In this document: positions 1 through 7,316 of the stretch, piece after piece
How positions within the stretch are numbered: the stretch's first letter is position 1
Layout: the number at the start of each line of letters is the position of its first letter
Source: TMED27 sp964350695
GTDB lineage: Bacteria; Pseudomonadota; Alphaproteobacteria; Micavibrionales; Micavibrionaceae
DNA length: 30,148 nt
Assembly (NCBI GenBank): GCA_964350695.1
Contig: CAYGKM010000017.1
Span: 1-30,148 of the forward strand
Reading direction: 5' to 3'
Notes under the pieces: generated by a model
Told to the model about the DNA's origin: nothing
Databases searched by the model: none
The model's input: the letters and a program-made list of their open reading frames with translations, nothing else
Program-made: the position numbers and the translations under genes

Positions 1-2266
1 TCACTTCACAACCGGCCACTTTACCGACCTTGGTGATGTTGAAGACCTCTTTAATAACCGCATTACCGATATATTCTTCACGCTGCGTTGGTGAAAGCAT
101 GCCTGTCAGAACAGCCTTCGCATCATCAATCACATCGTAAATCACGTTATAATAGCGAATATCCACGCCTTCTTTCGCGGCCAAATCACGGGCCTGCGTA
201 TTCGCGCGAACATTAAACCCGATAATGATACCGCTTGAGGCCGCTGCAAGTTTTACATCAGACTCGGTAATCCCGCCAACACCTTGGTGCAGCACTTGGA
301 TCGCAATGCCTTCGTTTTCTTCGACCATTTTTTCGAAAGAGCCTGCAATCGCCTCAACGGACCCATGCACATCTGCCTTCACAATAACGGGCAGGGCGGT
401 TTTTTCTCCTGTTTCACGGGCAAGCAAAAGATCATCAATGGTCGTGCGTCCGGCCATGGCCTTCGTGGAGATCATCTCGCGTTTCTTGCGCTTGCGATAT
501 TCCGCAATTTCGGCTGCTTTTTTCTCGTCATTCAAAACATTGAAAGGGTCGCCTGCTTCGGGCGTTCCGTTTGCACCCAAAACTTCAACAGGTTGTCCTA
601 GATATGCCTCCTGAACATTCTCGCCTTTATCATTGATAAGCGCGCGAACCTTACCGTACTCCGCGCCGGCGACAAAAATATCACCAATTTTAAGCGTTCC
701 GTTTTGGATAAGCACAGTGGCAACAGAGCCGCGGCCTTTTTCAAGTTTGGATTCAATAACAACGCCTTGCGCTTCACGGTTTCTATTGCCTTTAAGCTCC
801 AAAAGCTCGGCTTGCAGCGCAATCGCTTCCACCAAAAGATCAAGGTTCGTGCCTTGCTTGGCTGAAATATCAATCGCCTGCACATCCCCTGAAAGCTCCT
901 CAACCACCACTTCATATTGAAGCAGCTCTTGCTTCACCTTCATGGGGTTTGCATCGGGTAAATCAATCTTGTTCACCGCAATAATCATCGGTACACCAGC
1001 CGCTTTCGCGTGATTAATCGCTTCAATCGTTTGCGGCATAACGCTGTCTTCCGCAGACACAACAATCACAACAATATCCGTGACATTCGCGCCGCGCGCA
1101 CGCATCTCTGTAAAGGCGGCGTGGCCCGGCGTATCAAGGAATGTGATTTTCGCACCGGATTTAACCGTAACCTGATACGCGCCGATATGCTGTGTAATGC
1201 CGCCTGCTTCGCCGGACACAACATTGGTGTTGCGCAAAGCATCAAGCAAGGATGTTTTTCCGTGATCAACGTGACCCATAATGGTTACAACAGGGGCGCG
1301 CGGCTCAAGATCATCTTCGCTGTCAACGCGAATATCAAGCACGTCTTCAACATCGGCGTCCGTAACGCGCTTGATTTTGTGGCCAAATTCTTCAATCACA
1401 AGCTCCGCAGTATCGGCATCAATGCTCTGTGTCACTGTCGCCATAACGCCCAGATTCATAAGCGCCTTAACAACTGCGCCTGTCGGTTCTGTCATACGGT
1501 TGGCAAGCTCCGCCACCGTAATAACTTCCGGCACGACCACTTCGCGGAAAACCTTTTGCGCGGCCTCTTTTGGCCCTTGCGCCGCGAGGCGGGCTTTTTC
1601 ACGGGCACGTTTTTGCGCCGCCATAGACATGCCGCGATCACGATCATAATCGCGGTTCAAAGCCTGTGTCACCGTAATGCGTCCGCCGCGGCGGTTATCA
1701 GCAGTTTTCGGCGGGGCCTTCGGCGTATCTTTCTTTAATTTATCGCGATAGCTCTCTTCTTCGCCTTCCGGTTTTGCGCGGCGCGCAGGCAAAGGCGAGT
1801 CGGGATCAAGAGGAATAGCAGGCGCATTGGCTTGCTGCTCGTCAATCTTTGCACGCTCTTCTTCTTCAATTTTGCGAAGCTCTTCCATTTCTTTTTCACG
1901 GGCGCTTTGCTCCTCGTGTTTGGCTTCGGCTTGTTCTTTTTTCTTGTCTTCAATCGTCACGCGCTTGCGCTGGGGCAAGGTAGTCTTGCCTTTGCTGTCA
2001 TCCGCCAGAGCGTTCTTCAGGGCTTTCGCGCGGGCTTCACGCTCTGCCGCAGACAGCGCATCTTCTCTGCGTCCGCTTTGCGGTTTGGGCGCAGGGGCAG
2101 GCGCGCGCTTGCGGCGCACTTCAACAGATACAGTTCCGGGCGCAGAAGGCTTCGGACCACTTGCCGCGCCGCCTTTAAGACTCAGCGTCCCTCCAAGGCT
2201 TAAGGTTTTTTTGCCCTTATTTTCGCCTTTGTCTTCTGCTTTTTCTTTGTCTTTTGCTTCGCTCAT
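1..2266 (-). CDS. infB: Translation initiation factor IF-2 (3' end beyond window)
   Basis: IF-2 is the GTPase that brings initiator fMet-tRNA to the 30S subunit and promotes subunit joining. About 755 codons are visible; the C-terminal end is cut off by the window start. The N-terminal ~300 residues are low-complexity, rich in Lys, Glu, Arg, Ala and Pro, as in proteobacterial IF-2. They are followed by the IF2 core: G1 motif GHVDHGKT near residue 330, then DTPGH, then NKID, then domain II/III sequence. The last visible residues (KVGKVAGC) belong to the C-terminal beta-barrel. The start ATG (2264-2266) overlaps the stop of the upstream 63-residue ORF as ATGA, which implies translational coupling. 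It is the last visible gene of the rimP-nusA cluster. Identification is secure; the start is well supported by the overlap. Confidence 0.97.
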   Translation of the reverse strand, partial: MSEAKDKEKAEDKGENKGKKTLSLGGTLSLKGGAASGPKPSAPGTVSVEVRRKRAPAPAPKPQSGRREDALSAAEREARAKALKNALADDSKGKTTLPQRKRVTIEDKKKEQAEAKHEEQSAREKEMEELRKIEEEERAKIDEQQANAPAIPLDPDSPLPARRAKPEGEEESYRDKLKKDTPKAPPKTADNRRGGRITVTQALNRDYDRDRGMSMAAQKRAREKARLAAQGPKEAAQKVFREVVVPEVITVAELANRMTEPTGAVVKALMNLGVMATVTQSIDADTAELVIEEFGHKIKRVTDADVEDVLDIRVDSEDDLEPRAPVVTIMGHVDHGKTSLLDALRNTNVVSGEAGGITQHIGAYQVTVKSGAKITFLDTPGHAAFTEMRARGANVTDIVVIVVSAEDSVMPQTIEAINHAKAAGVPMIIAVNKIDLPDANPMKVKQELLQYEVVVEELSGDVQAIDISAKQGTNLDLLVEAIALQAELLELKGNRNREAQGVVIESKLEKGRGSVATVLIQNGTLKIGDIFVAGAEYGKVRALINDKGENVQEAYLGQPVEVLGANGTPEAGDPFNVLNDEKKAAEIAEYRKRKKREMISTKAMAGRTTIDDLLLARETGEKTALPVIVKADVHGSVEAIAGSFEKMVEENEGIAIQVLHQGVGGITESDVKLAAASSGIIIGFNVRANTQARDLAAKEGVDIRYYNVIYDVIDDAKAVLTGMLSPTQREEYIGNAVIKEVFNITKVGKVAGCEV

Positions 2267-2454
2267 AAAGTTACCTTCTGGGGTTTAGATGCATTGTTAT
2301 ACACGCGAGCACCCATAGCGTCAAAGGCGCGCGCGATAATTTCACTTATTTGTAATGAGATAGGGTGTTTTGCTAAAAAATCACGCAAGGCATGCCGCGC
2401 CGTGATGGGCGCGTTTAATACAGCTTCAAATCTGAAATAACCTGTGTCTTGCAT
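2263..2454 (-). CDS. Small unknown protein between nusA and infB (63 aa)
   Basis: This 63-codon ORF starts 25 bp after the nusA stop, behind a good AAAGGA ribosome-binding site, and ends in an ATGA overlap with infB. It fills the slot normally held by the YlxR/DUF448 RNA-binding protein. I do not see the YlxR hallmarks (an Arg-x-Cys-x-x-Thr type start and a GRGAY/W motif). The product (MQDTGYFRFEA... to ...KPQKVTL) looks like one small alpha/beta unit with a basic end. The same frame stays open upstream into nusA, but that part has no start signal and reads as a shadow of the nusA acidic tail. The function is unknown. It could be a highly reduced or diverged DUF448 relative or an unrelated small protein. 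Position, RBS and stop-start overlap argue that it is translated. Confidence 0.65.
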   Translation of the reverse strand: MQDTGYFRFEAVLNAPITARHALRDFLAKHPISLQISEIIARAFDAMGARVYNNASKPQKVTL

Positions 2455-2479
2455 GTATCCTTTAGTCCTAACATTGCTC

Positions 2480-4060
2480 TTACGCTGCGTTTTCAGAAGG
2501 GTGCTCTTCCGCAGACGTGTCTGCTTCAGCAGCATCCGCCGCTGCGGCTTCTTCCGCTGCTTTCGCATCTTCTTCTTCAAACCAGTGAGCGCGCGCGCCC
2601 ATGATCACCGTATTCGCATCTTTCAACGTAATCTGGCCTTCACCGAGAAGCTCAACAAGCTCATCCGCAGCCAAATCAGCCAAATCATCACGTGTCTTGA
2701 TCTCGCCAGCACCCAATTTCAGGATCTGTGAAGGCTTGAGGCCTTCAACCGTCATAAGGTCATCGGCAATACCAAGCTCTTTTTGCTTTTCATCAAGCTC
2801 TTTTTGCTTCGCTTCAAGATACGCAATCGCACGGTTTTGAAGCTCTGTAGAAATTTCTTCCTCAAAGCCTTCAATCTCGTTCAATTCCACAACAGGTGTC
2901 TCGATAATCTCTTCAACAGTCGTAAAGCCTTCCGCCACCAAGAGGTGAGCAATCACATCATCCACGTCCATGGCTTCCATGAACAAGGTTGAGCGCACTT
3001 TGAATTCTTCGGCGCGACGCTCGGACTCTTCCGCTTCCGTCATGATGTCGATATCCCAGCCTGAAAGCATAGACGCCAAACGAACATTCTGGCCACGGCG
3101 ACCAATCGCCAATGAAAGCTGATCATCAGGAACAACAACGTCCATACGCTTTGTATCTTCGTCGAGAACAACTTTCGTAACCATCGCAGGCTGAAGCGCG
3201 TTCACCATGAAACCGGCAACGTCATCAGACCAAGGCACAATATCAATTTTCTCACCGCCAAGCTCGTTTACAACCGCTTGAACGCGGCTTCCGCGCATAC
3301 CAACACACGCACCAACAGGGTCAATCGAGCTGTCATTTGATGACACCGCAATTTTCGCACGGCTACCCGCATCACGAGCAACGCCCTTGATTTCGATAAT
3401 GCCGTCATAAATTTCAGGCACTTCTTGAGTGAACAATTTCGCCATAAATTCCGGGTGTGTACGAGAAAGGAAAATCTGTGGTCCGCGCATTTCTTCACGT
3501 ACTTCATAAATGATGGCGCGCACGCGGTCACCGTTTTTAAGATGCTCACGCGGCAAGCTCTCATCGCGGCGCATCAACGCTTCCGCGCGGCCTGAGATAT
3601 CAATCGTCGCATTGCCGTATTCAACGCGTTTCACAACGCCGTTAATCACTTCACCAACGCGGTCTTTAAATTCGCCGTACTGACGCGCGCGCTCGGCTTC
3701 ACGCACTTTTTGCATGATAACCTGCTTCGCGGTCTGCGCCGCAATCCGCCCGAAATCCAGAGGAGGGAGGACATCAATCAAAAACTCACCCACGGCGGCG
3801 TCAGGCTTAATAAGCTGCGCGCGTGAAAGCGGCAACTGTGCCACTTCGTTTTCAATTTCGGCATCTTCTTCAACAACTTCGCGGTAACGCTTCATTGTGA
3901 TTTCACCGTTCTTACGGTTAATCTCCGCGCGGATATCCTGGTCGTGGCCATATTTTGAACGTCCCGCTTTCTGGATCGCTTCTTCCATCGCTTCAATCAC
4001 GATTTCACGGTCAATATTCTTTTCACGTGCCACATTATCGGCAACTTGTAGCATTTCCAT
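2480..4060 (-). CDS. nusA: Transcription termination/antitermination factor NusA
   Basis: NusA binds RNA polymerase and nascent RNA and modulates pausing, termination and antitermination. The 526-residue product has the full bacterial layout: the N-terminal RNAP-binding domain (about 1-130), an S1 domain (about 135-205, VGEVINGVVKRVEYGNATID), and two KH domains with the typical DPVGACVGMRGSRVQ and AIGRRGQNVRLAS segments. A C-terminal region follows with the helical repeats found in proteobacterial NusA, ending in an acidic, Ala/Glu/Asp-rich tail. It lies 12 bp after rimP and 25 bp before the small ORF that couples to infB, so it is clearly in one operon. The leader before rimP contains a promoter and a terminator hairpin, the usual place for NusA autoregulation. 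Confidence 0.97.
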   Translation of the reverse strand: MEMLQVADNVAREKNIDREIVIEAMEEAIQKAGRSKYGHDQDIRAEINRKNGEITMKRYREVVEEDAEIENEVAQLPLSRAQLIKPDAAVGEFLIDVLPPLDFGRIAAQTAKQVIMQKVREAERARQYGEFKDRVGEVINGVVKRVEYGNATIDISGRAEALMRRDESLPREHLKNGDRVRAIIYEVREEMRGPQIFLSRTHPEFMAKLFTQEVPEIYDGIIEIKGVARDAGSRAKIAVSSNDSSIDPVGACVGMRGSRVQAVVNELGGEKIDIVPWSDDVAGFMVNALQPAMVTKVVLDEDTKRMDVVVPDDQLSLAIGRRGQNVRLASMLSGWDIDIMTEAEESERRAEEFKVRSTLFMEAMDVDDVIAHLLVAEGFTTVEEIIETPVVELNEIEGFEEEISTELQNRAIAYLEAKQKELDEKQKELGIADDLMTVEGLKPSQILKLGAGEIKTRDDLADLAADELVELLGEGQITLKDANTVIMGARAHWFEEEDAKAAEEAAAADAAEADTSAEEHPSENAA

Positions 4061-4072
4061 TACATTTTCTCC

Positions 4073-4573
4073 TTATAGATTTGCTGCTGTCTTTTTAATC
4101 AATTCGTCGGTTAATACAAGCTTTGCTTTCGTTAAATTGCCGAACGCAATTTCTGCTTCACCTTTATCGGTGGTAATCTTTATCGTTTCGCCGTCAACCC
4201 CGCCCAAAATGCCGCGGAACTTCCGCTGCCCGTCTTCGGTCGGAATTTCGCTTTCCAGCTTGGCTTCATAGCCCTCATACGTTTCAAAATCCTTGAGCCG
4301 CGTTAAAAAGCGATCAATCCCGGGGGAGCTGACCTCAAGGCGATACGCGCCTTTAATCGGGTCTTCCACATCAAACACAGCCGATAGTGCGCGGCTGATC
4401 TTCGCCGCATCATCAACACCAAGCCGGCCCGTCGCAGGGTCTTCCGCCATAACGGTCACTGTCTGGCTTCCGCCTTCACCGTTGGTCTTCACACATACAA
4501 GCGCAAAGCCCAGATCTTCGATCACGGGTGCGGCATACTCGCTCATGCGCTTTTCAAGCGGTGTTTGTTTCAT
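4073..4573 (-). CDS. rimP: Ribosome maturation factor RimP
   Basis: RimP helps assemble the 30S ribosomal subunit. The 166-residue product matches the family in length and has the landmark segment EDPIKGAYRLEVSSPGIDR at the domain junction, followed by the C-terminal SH3-like domain with GETIKITTDKGEAEI. It is the first gene of the rimP-nusA-(small ORF)-infB operon, the standard order in bacteria. The start ATG is preceded by AGGACTAAACGT. Only about 20 bases separate the ATG from the T-run of a strong hairpin terminator, so expression depends on read-through or on RNA polymerase escaping that terminator. Confidence 0.96.
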   Translation of the reverse strand: MKQTPLEKRMSEYAAPVIEDLGFALVCVKTNGEGGSQTVTVMAEDPATGRLGVDDAAKISRALSAVFDVEDPIKGAYRLEVSSPGIDRFLTRLKDFETYEGYEAKLESEIPTEDGQRKFRGILGGVDGETIKITTDKGEAEIAFGNLTKAKLVLTDELIKKTAANL

Positions 4574-4593
4574 ACGTTTAGTCCTATTTTTCC

Positions 4594-4626
4594 AACAAAA
4601 AAGGCGGGCCTCTTTATGAGCCCACC
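4594..4626 (-). terminator. Intrinsic terminator/attenuator before rimP
   Basis: Read on the minus strand, GGTGGGC and GCCCGCC pair as a 7-bp stem (one T-G wobble) around a 10-nt loop, followed directly by a run of six T. This is a textbook rho-independent terminator. It lies between trmB and rimP, but also downstream of the promoter at 4655-4683 that should drive rimP. It may therefore work as an attenuator in the rimP leader as well as ending metK-trmB transcripts. Confidence 0.85.
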
Positions 4627-4654
4627 CATATCAAAAGATCAGGTTGTTATGAGT

Positions 4655-4683
4655 GTTATAGTGCCGTTTTACTTAACTTTCAA
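4655..4683 (-). promoter_or_regulatory. Sigma70-type promoter for rimP-nusA-infB
   Basis: On the minus strand TTGAAA (4678-4683) is followed by exactly 17 nt and TATAAC (4655-4660): four of six and five of six matches to consensus with ideal spacing. The -35 box overlaps the last codons of trmB. Transcription would start near 4648, giving a leader of about 75 nt that contains the terminator hairpin and then rimP. Confidence 0.65.
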
Positions 4684-5377
4684 GCTTTTTCTCAAAAAAC
4701 AAATAGCTCATCTTCTTCGCGCCTTTTGCGCCTTTCACTTCATATGCGGTTGTAATCCAATCTTCTGGCGGCATGCGCCAATCTTGCGCACATTTCGCGC
4801 TCCACATGAATGCAGGATGAGTAAAAGCCTCCGTTACCATCCAATCCGCCAAATCCAAAACATCGGTGCTCATAATAAGCTGCCCGCCGGGCTTTAAAAT
4901 CCGCGCAAATACATCTAGATTTTCACCCCGAACAATCCTGCGTTTATGATGCCGCTTCTTATGCCACGGATCGGGGTTTAGCACATAAATCCCGTCCAAA
5001 CACCCGTCCTCCAATGAATTCGCTACCATCATCGCATCATCCATATGCACACGTACATGATCATGATTTTCGTCTTTAATCTCTTTCAAAAACGCCGCCA
5101 TGCCGTTAATAAACGGCTCCGCGCCGATATAGGCGTTATCGGGATGCCGCCGCAGAAGCTCCGCCAAATGCTCCCCCGCGCCGAAGCCAATCTCGAACCA
5201 GCATTCCTTATAATCGAAATCGAAAAGCGAGGAGGGCGCAAGATCCGCTTTTTCCGTCAAAATCTCCGCGCCCAACGACAAAACGGGCAAAAGCGTATCT
5301 CTCGCATCTGCCCGGCTTGTGTTCAATGGGCGGTTTTGACGCCGCCCATAAAATCGTTTTTCTGGTTTTTTATCCAA
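4673..5377 (-). CDS. trmB: tRNA (guanine-N7)-methyltransferase TrmB
   Basis: TrmB uses S-adenosylmethionine to methylate G46 in the variable loop of tRNAs. The 234-residue product shows the SAM-binding motif EIGFGAGEHLAELLRR, the acidic residue of motif II (YIGAEPF) and the family-specific NPDPWHKKRHHKRR segment that binds tRNA. It overlaps the end of metK by 8 nt, so the enzyme and the maker of its cofactor are translationally coupled. The metK-trmB pair is conserved in alphaproteobacteria. The C-terminus is complete. A promoter for the next operon overlaps its final codons. Confidence 0.96.
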   Translation of the reverse strand: MDKKPEKRFYGRRQNRPLNTSRADARDTLLPVLSLGAEILTEKADLAPSSLFDFDYKECWFEIGFGAGEHLAELLRRHPDNAYIGAEPFINGMAAFLKEIKDENHDHVRVHMDDAMMVANSLEDGCLDGIYVLNPDPWHKKRHHKRRIVRGENLDVFARILKPGGQLIMSTDVLDLADWMVTEAFTHPAFMWSAKCAQDWRMPPEDWITTAYEVKGAKGAKKMSYLFFEKKLES

Positions 5378-6599
5378 GGATCTTCTGCAAGCCCTCTACG
5401 ATGTCTGTCTTCTCCCAAGAGAAGCCGCCATCGGCGTCCGGTGTGCGGCCAAAGTGGCCATACGCCGCTGTGCGCGCGTAAATCGGGCGGTGAAGCTGTA
5501 GGTGATCGCGAAGGCCTTTAGGGGACAAATCAACCAGCTTGTTCAGCGCATTGATAATATCTTGCTCAGGTGCAGTTCCCGTACCATGTGTGTTCACATA
5601 GAAACCAAGCGGCTTGGAAACGCCAATAGCGTATGCGAGTTGAATAGTACACGCTTCCGCATACCCTGCCGCTACAACGTTCTTCGCCAAATAGCGCGTC
5701 ACATAAGCCGCAGAGCGGTCAACCTTTGTCGGATCTTTACCGGAGAACGCGCCGCCGCCATGAGGAGCTGCGCCGCCATAAGTATCGACGATAATCTTAC
5801 GGCCCGTAAGACCGGCATCCCCGACAGGGCCGCCAATCACAAAACGGCCAGTGGGGTTCACGTAGAATTCTTCTTCAGGAGGCATAAAGCCCTCGGGAAG
5901 TACGTTTTCCACATAAGGACGAACCATCTCTTTGATTTCTTCTTGGCTCAAACCATCCGCGTGCTGCGTTGAAACAACGACAGATGTTGCGCGCACAGGT
6001 TTATCGTCACGATATTCAAGCGTCACTTGAGATTTTGAATCCGGCTCGATCTTGCCTTTCAAAGGCCCGTTTTTGCGGGCTTCCGCCAAACCTTTCAGGA
6101 TTTGGTGCGAATAGTGGATCGCCGCAGGCATCAAAACATCTGTTTCTTTACAAGCGTAACCAAACATAATGCCTTGGTCACCCGCGCCTTCGTTGGTATC
6201 AACGCCTGTTCCGGCATCAACACCTTGCGCGATATCAACAGATTGCTTGTGAAGCAAAACCTGAACATTCGCAGTCTTCCAGTGGAAGCCTTCTTGCTCA
6301 TAACCGATATCTTTGATCGCCGCGCGCGCGGCTTCTTCAATCATATCTTTCGTAATGCTCTCAGGGCCGCGCGTTTCACCTGCCAAAACAACCGTATCGG
6401 TTGTCACAAGTGTTTCACAAGCCACGCGGGAATAAGGGTCTTCTTTGAAATAGAGATCCACAACGGCATCAGAGATGCGGTCACAGACTTTGTCCGGGTG
6501 TCCTTCGGATACAGATTCACTTGTGAAGATGTAATCTTTAAGGTCGAGGTTCAATTTTTTATTGGGGGTTTCTGTCATTGCTTGTGCAGTGTTTTGCAT
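5370..6599 (-). CDS. metK: S-adenosylmethionine synthetase
   Basis: MetK makes S-adenosylmethionine from methionine and ATP. The 409-residue product contains the conserved TSESVSEGHPDKVCD start of the core, the GAGDQGIMFGYA hexapeptide region and the glycine-rich GGGAFSGKDPTKVDRSAAY loop. It is somewhat longer than the E. coli enzyme (384 aa), mainly through N-terminal residues before the core. ATG 6597-6599 was chosen as start; Met8 is an alternative and neither has a strong Shine-Dalgarno site. The leader just upstream contains inverted repeats that could form alternative hairpins, the nearest arm ending right at the ATG. The gene is followed by, and overlaps, trmB. Confidence 0.97.
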   Translation of the reverse strand: MQNTAQAMTETPNKKLNLDLKDYIFTSESVSEGHPDKVCDRISDAVVDLYFKEDPYSRVACETLVTTDTVVLAGETRGPESITKDMIEEAARAAIKDIGYEQEGFHWKTANVQVLLHKQSVDIAQGVDAGTGVDTNEGAGDQGIMFGYACKETDVLMPAAIHYSHQILKGLAEARKNGPLKGKIEPDSKSQVTLEYRDDKPVRATSVVVSTQHADGLSQEEIKEMVRPYVENVLPEGFMPPEEEFYVNPTGRFVIGGPVGDAGLTGRKIIVDTYGGAAPHGGGAFSGKDPTKVDRSAAYVTRYLAKNVVAAGYAEACTIQLAYAIGVSKPLGFYVNTHGTGTAPEQDIINALNKLVDLSPKGLRDHLQLHRPIYARTAAYGHFGRTPDADGGFSWEKTDIVEGLQKILG

Positions 6600-6600
6600 G

Positions 6601-6659
6601 GTGTCTATCCATCTTTTAAAGTTGAAACTTTAGGAGTTATCATTCCAAGTTGCAGACAC
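6601..6659 (-). promoter_or_regulatory. Structured metK leader (candidate cis-regulatory RNA)
   Basis: On the minus strand GTGTCT (6654-6659) and AGACAC (6601-6606) form a perfect 6-bp closing stem whose 3' arm touches the metK start codon. Inside it TAAAGTT and AACTTTA (6626-6632 and 6617-6623) form a perfect 7-bp hairpin with a 2-nt gap. A third segment, AACTT (6647-6651), can instead pair with the same AAGTT arm, so two folds exclude each other. I could not match it to the SAM-I, SAM-II or SAM/SAH riboswitch consensus from memory. The repeats are visible in the sequence; regulation is inferred. Confidence 0.4.
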
Positions 6660-6723
6660 TAAAGGGAACGCGCCCCTCTGGCAAGCAAAATAAAAGGGGG
6701 CGGGAAAATTATGCGGCACAAGG

Positions 6724-7152
6724 TCAGCCAAGCTTTTCAGCCATAGATTTGATGAATCTCATGATGTCTTTACGCATTTCCGGATTCTCAATGGAGTAAT
6801 AGGTGCGAATAAGCTCTAAAGTCTCTTTGCTCGACATAACATCAGGCCCCTCAAAACCATCCTGATCATTATCAGATAAGCCAAAACCGGTACTGCCCGG
6901 ATATACACTATCGCTCATTTGCTCGAAGAAATAAGAAACAGGGACATTCAGCACTTTACTGAGCTCAAAAAGCCTCCCTGCACTCACGCGATTAGTGCCA
7001 CGCTCATATTTTTGAATTTGTTGGAAGGTGATGTCTAGTGCTTCTGCAAGCTTTTCTTGGCTAAATCCTAGCAGAGAACGCCGAATGCGCATTCTTTGCC
7101 CTACATGTACATCAATATCGCTCGGGGTACCTTTGGTCTTCATTTTGCCCAT
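6724..7152 (-). CDS. XRE-family helix-turn-helix regulator
   Basis: This 142-residue protein has a Cro/C1-type helix-turn-helix at about residues 16-75 (VGQRMRIRRSLLGFSQEKLA, then ITFQQIQKYERGTNRVSAG). The C-terminal tail is acidic and then helical, as in the XRE regulators that alphaproteobacteria often carry between lnt and metK. It acts in the cytoplasm as a DNA-binding regulator, and I cannot name its targets. The position directly upstream of metK suggests a link with methionine/SAM control, but that is only inference from conserved order. A perfect 6-1-6 inverted repeat lies between its likely -10 box and its start codon, consistent with autoregulation. Confidence 0.9.
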   Translation of the reverse strand: MGKMKTKGTPSDIDVHVGQRMRIRRSLLGFSQEKLAEALDITFQQIQKYERGTNRVSAGRLFELSKVLNVPVSYFFEQMSDSVYPGSTGFGLSDNDQDGFEGPDVMSSKETLELIRTYYSIENPEMRKDIMRFIKSMAEKLG

Positions 7153-7165
7153 TATGGCTCTCTCT

Positions 7166-7178
7166 TTGAGTTACTCAA
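7166..7178. promoter_or_regulatory. Palindromic operator candidate before the XRE gene
   Basis: TTGAGT-T-ACTCAA is a perfect inverted repeat with 6-bp arms and a 1-nt centre. It adjoins the -10 box TATAAA (7179-7184, minus strand) and would cover the transcription start. Its size and place suit autorepression by the downstream XRE protein. Binding is not shown. Confidence 0.45.
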
Positions 7179-7207
7179 TTTATACAGTTCATTTACCATG
7201 ACAACAA
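7179..7207 (-). promoter_or_regulatory. Putative promoter of the XRE gene
   Basis: On the minus strand TTGTTG (7202-7207), a 17-nt spacer and TATAAA (7179-7184) form a moderate sigma70-type promoter with a good -10 box and a weak -35 box. It lies in the 164-bp gap between lnt and the regulator gene. Confidence 0.4.
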
Positions 7208-7316
7208 AGTCCCCACATAATGCCATGGTATACGCTTAAAAGACTCTAATACGCTATACGTACATAAGTATGCAACTACACTTAGGGTTATTTTGTAAAA
7301 AATTCAATCCAAGCTA

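Noticed and set aside
1010..1738. 242-codon plus-strand ORF opposite infB
   Set aside because: Antisense shadow of infB; His/Arg/Asn-rich with no recognisable domain.
2455..2580. Upstream extension of the small ORF into nusA (105-residue version)
   Set aside because: It reads the acidic nusA tail in another frame, giving a Lys/Arg-rich artefact; the RBS and spacing support the start at 2454.
6601..6720. Known SAM riboswitch (SAM-II or SAM/SAH) before metK
   Set aside because: The conserved core sequences I remember for those classes are absent.
6660..6723. Terminator of the XRE gene (CGCCCC...GGGGCG stem)
   Set aside because: Loop of about 19 nt and no T-run; too weak to call.
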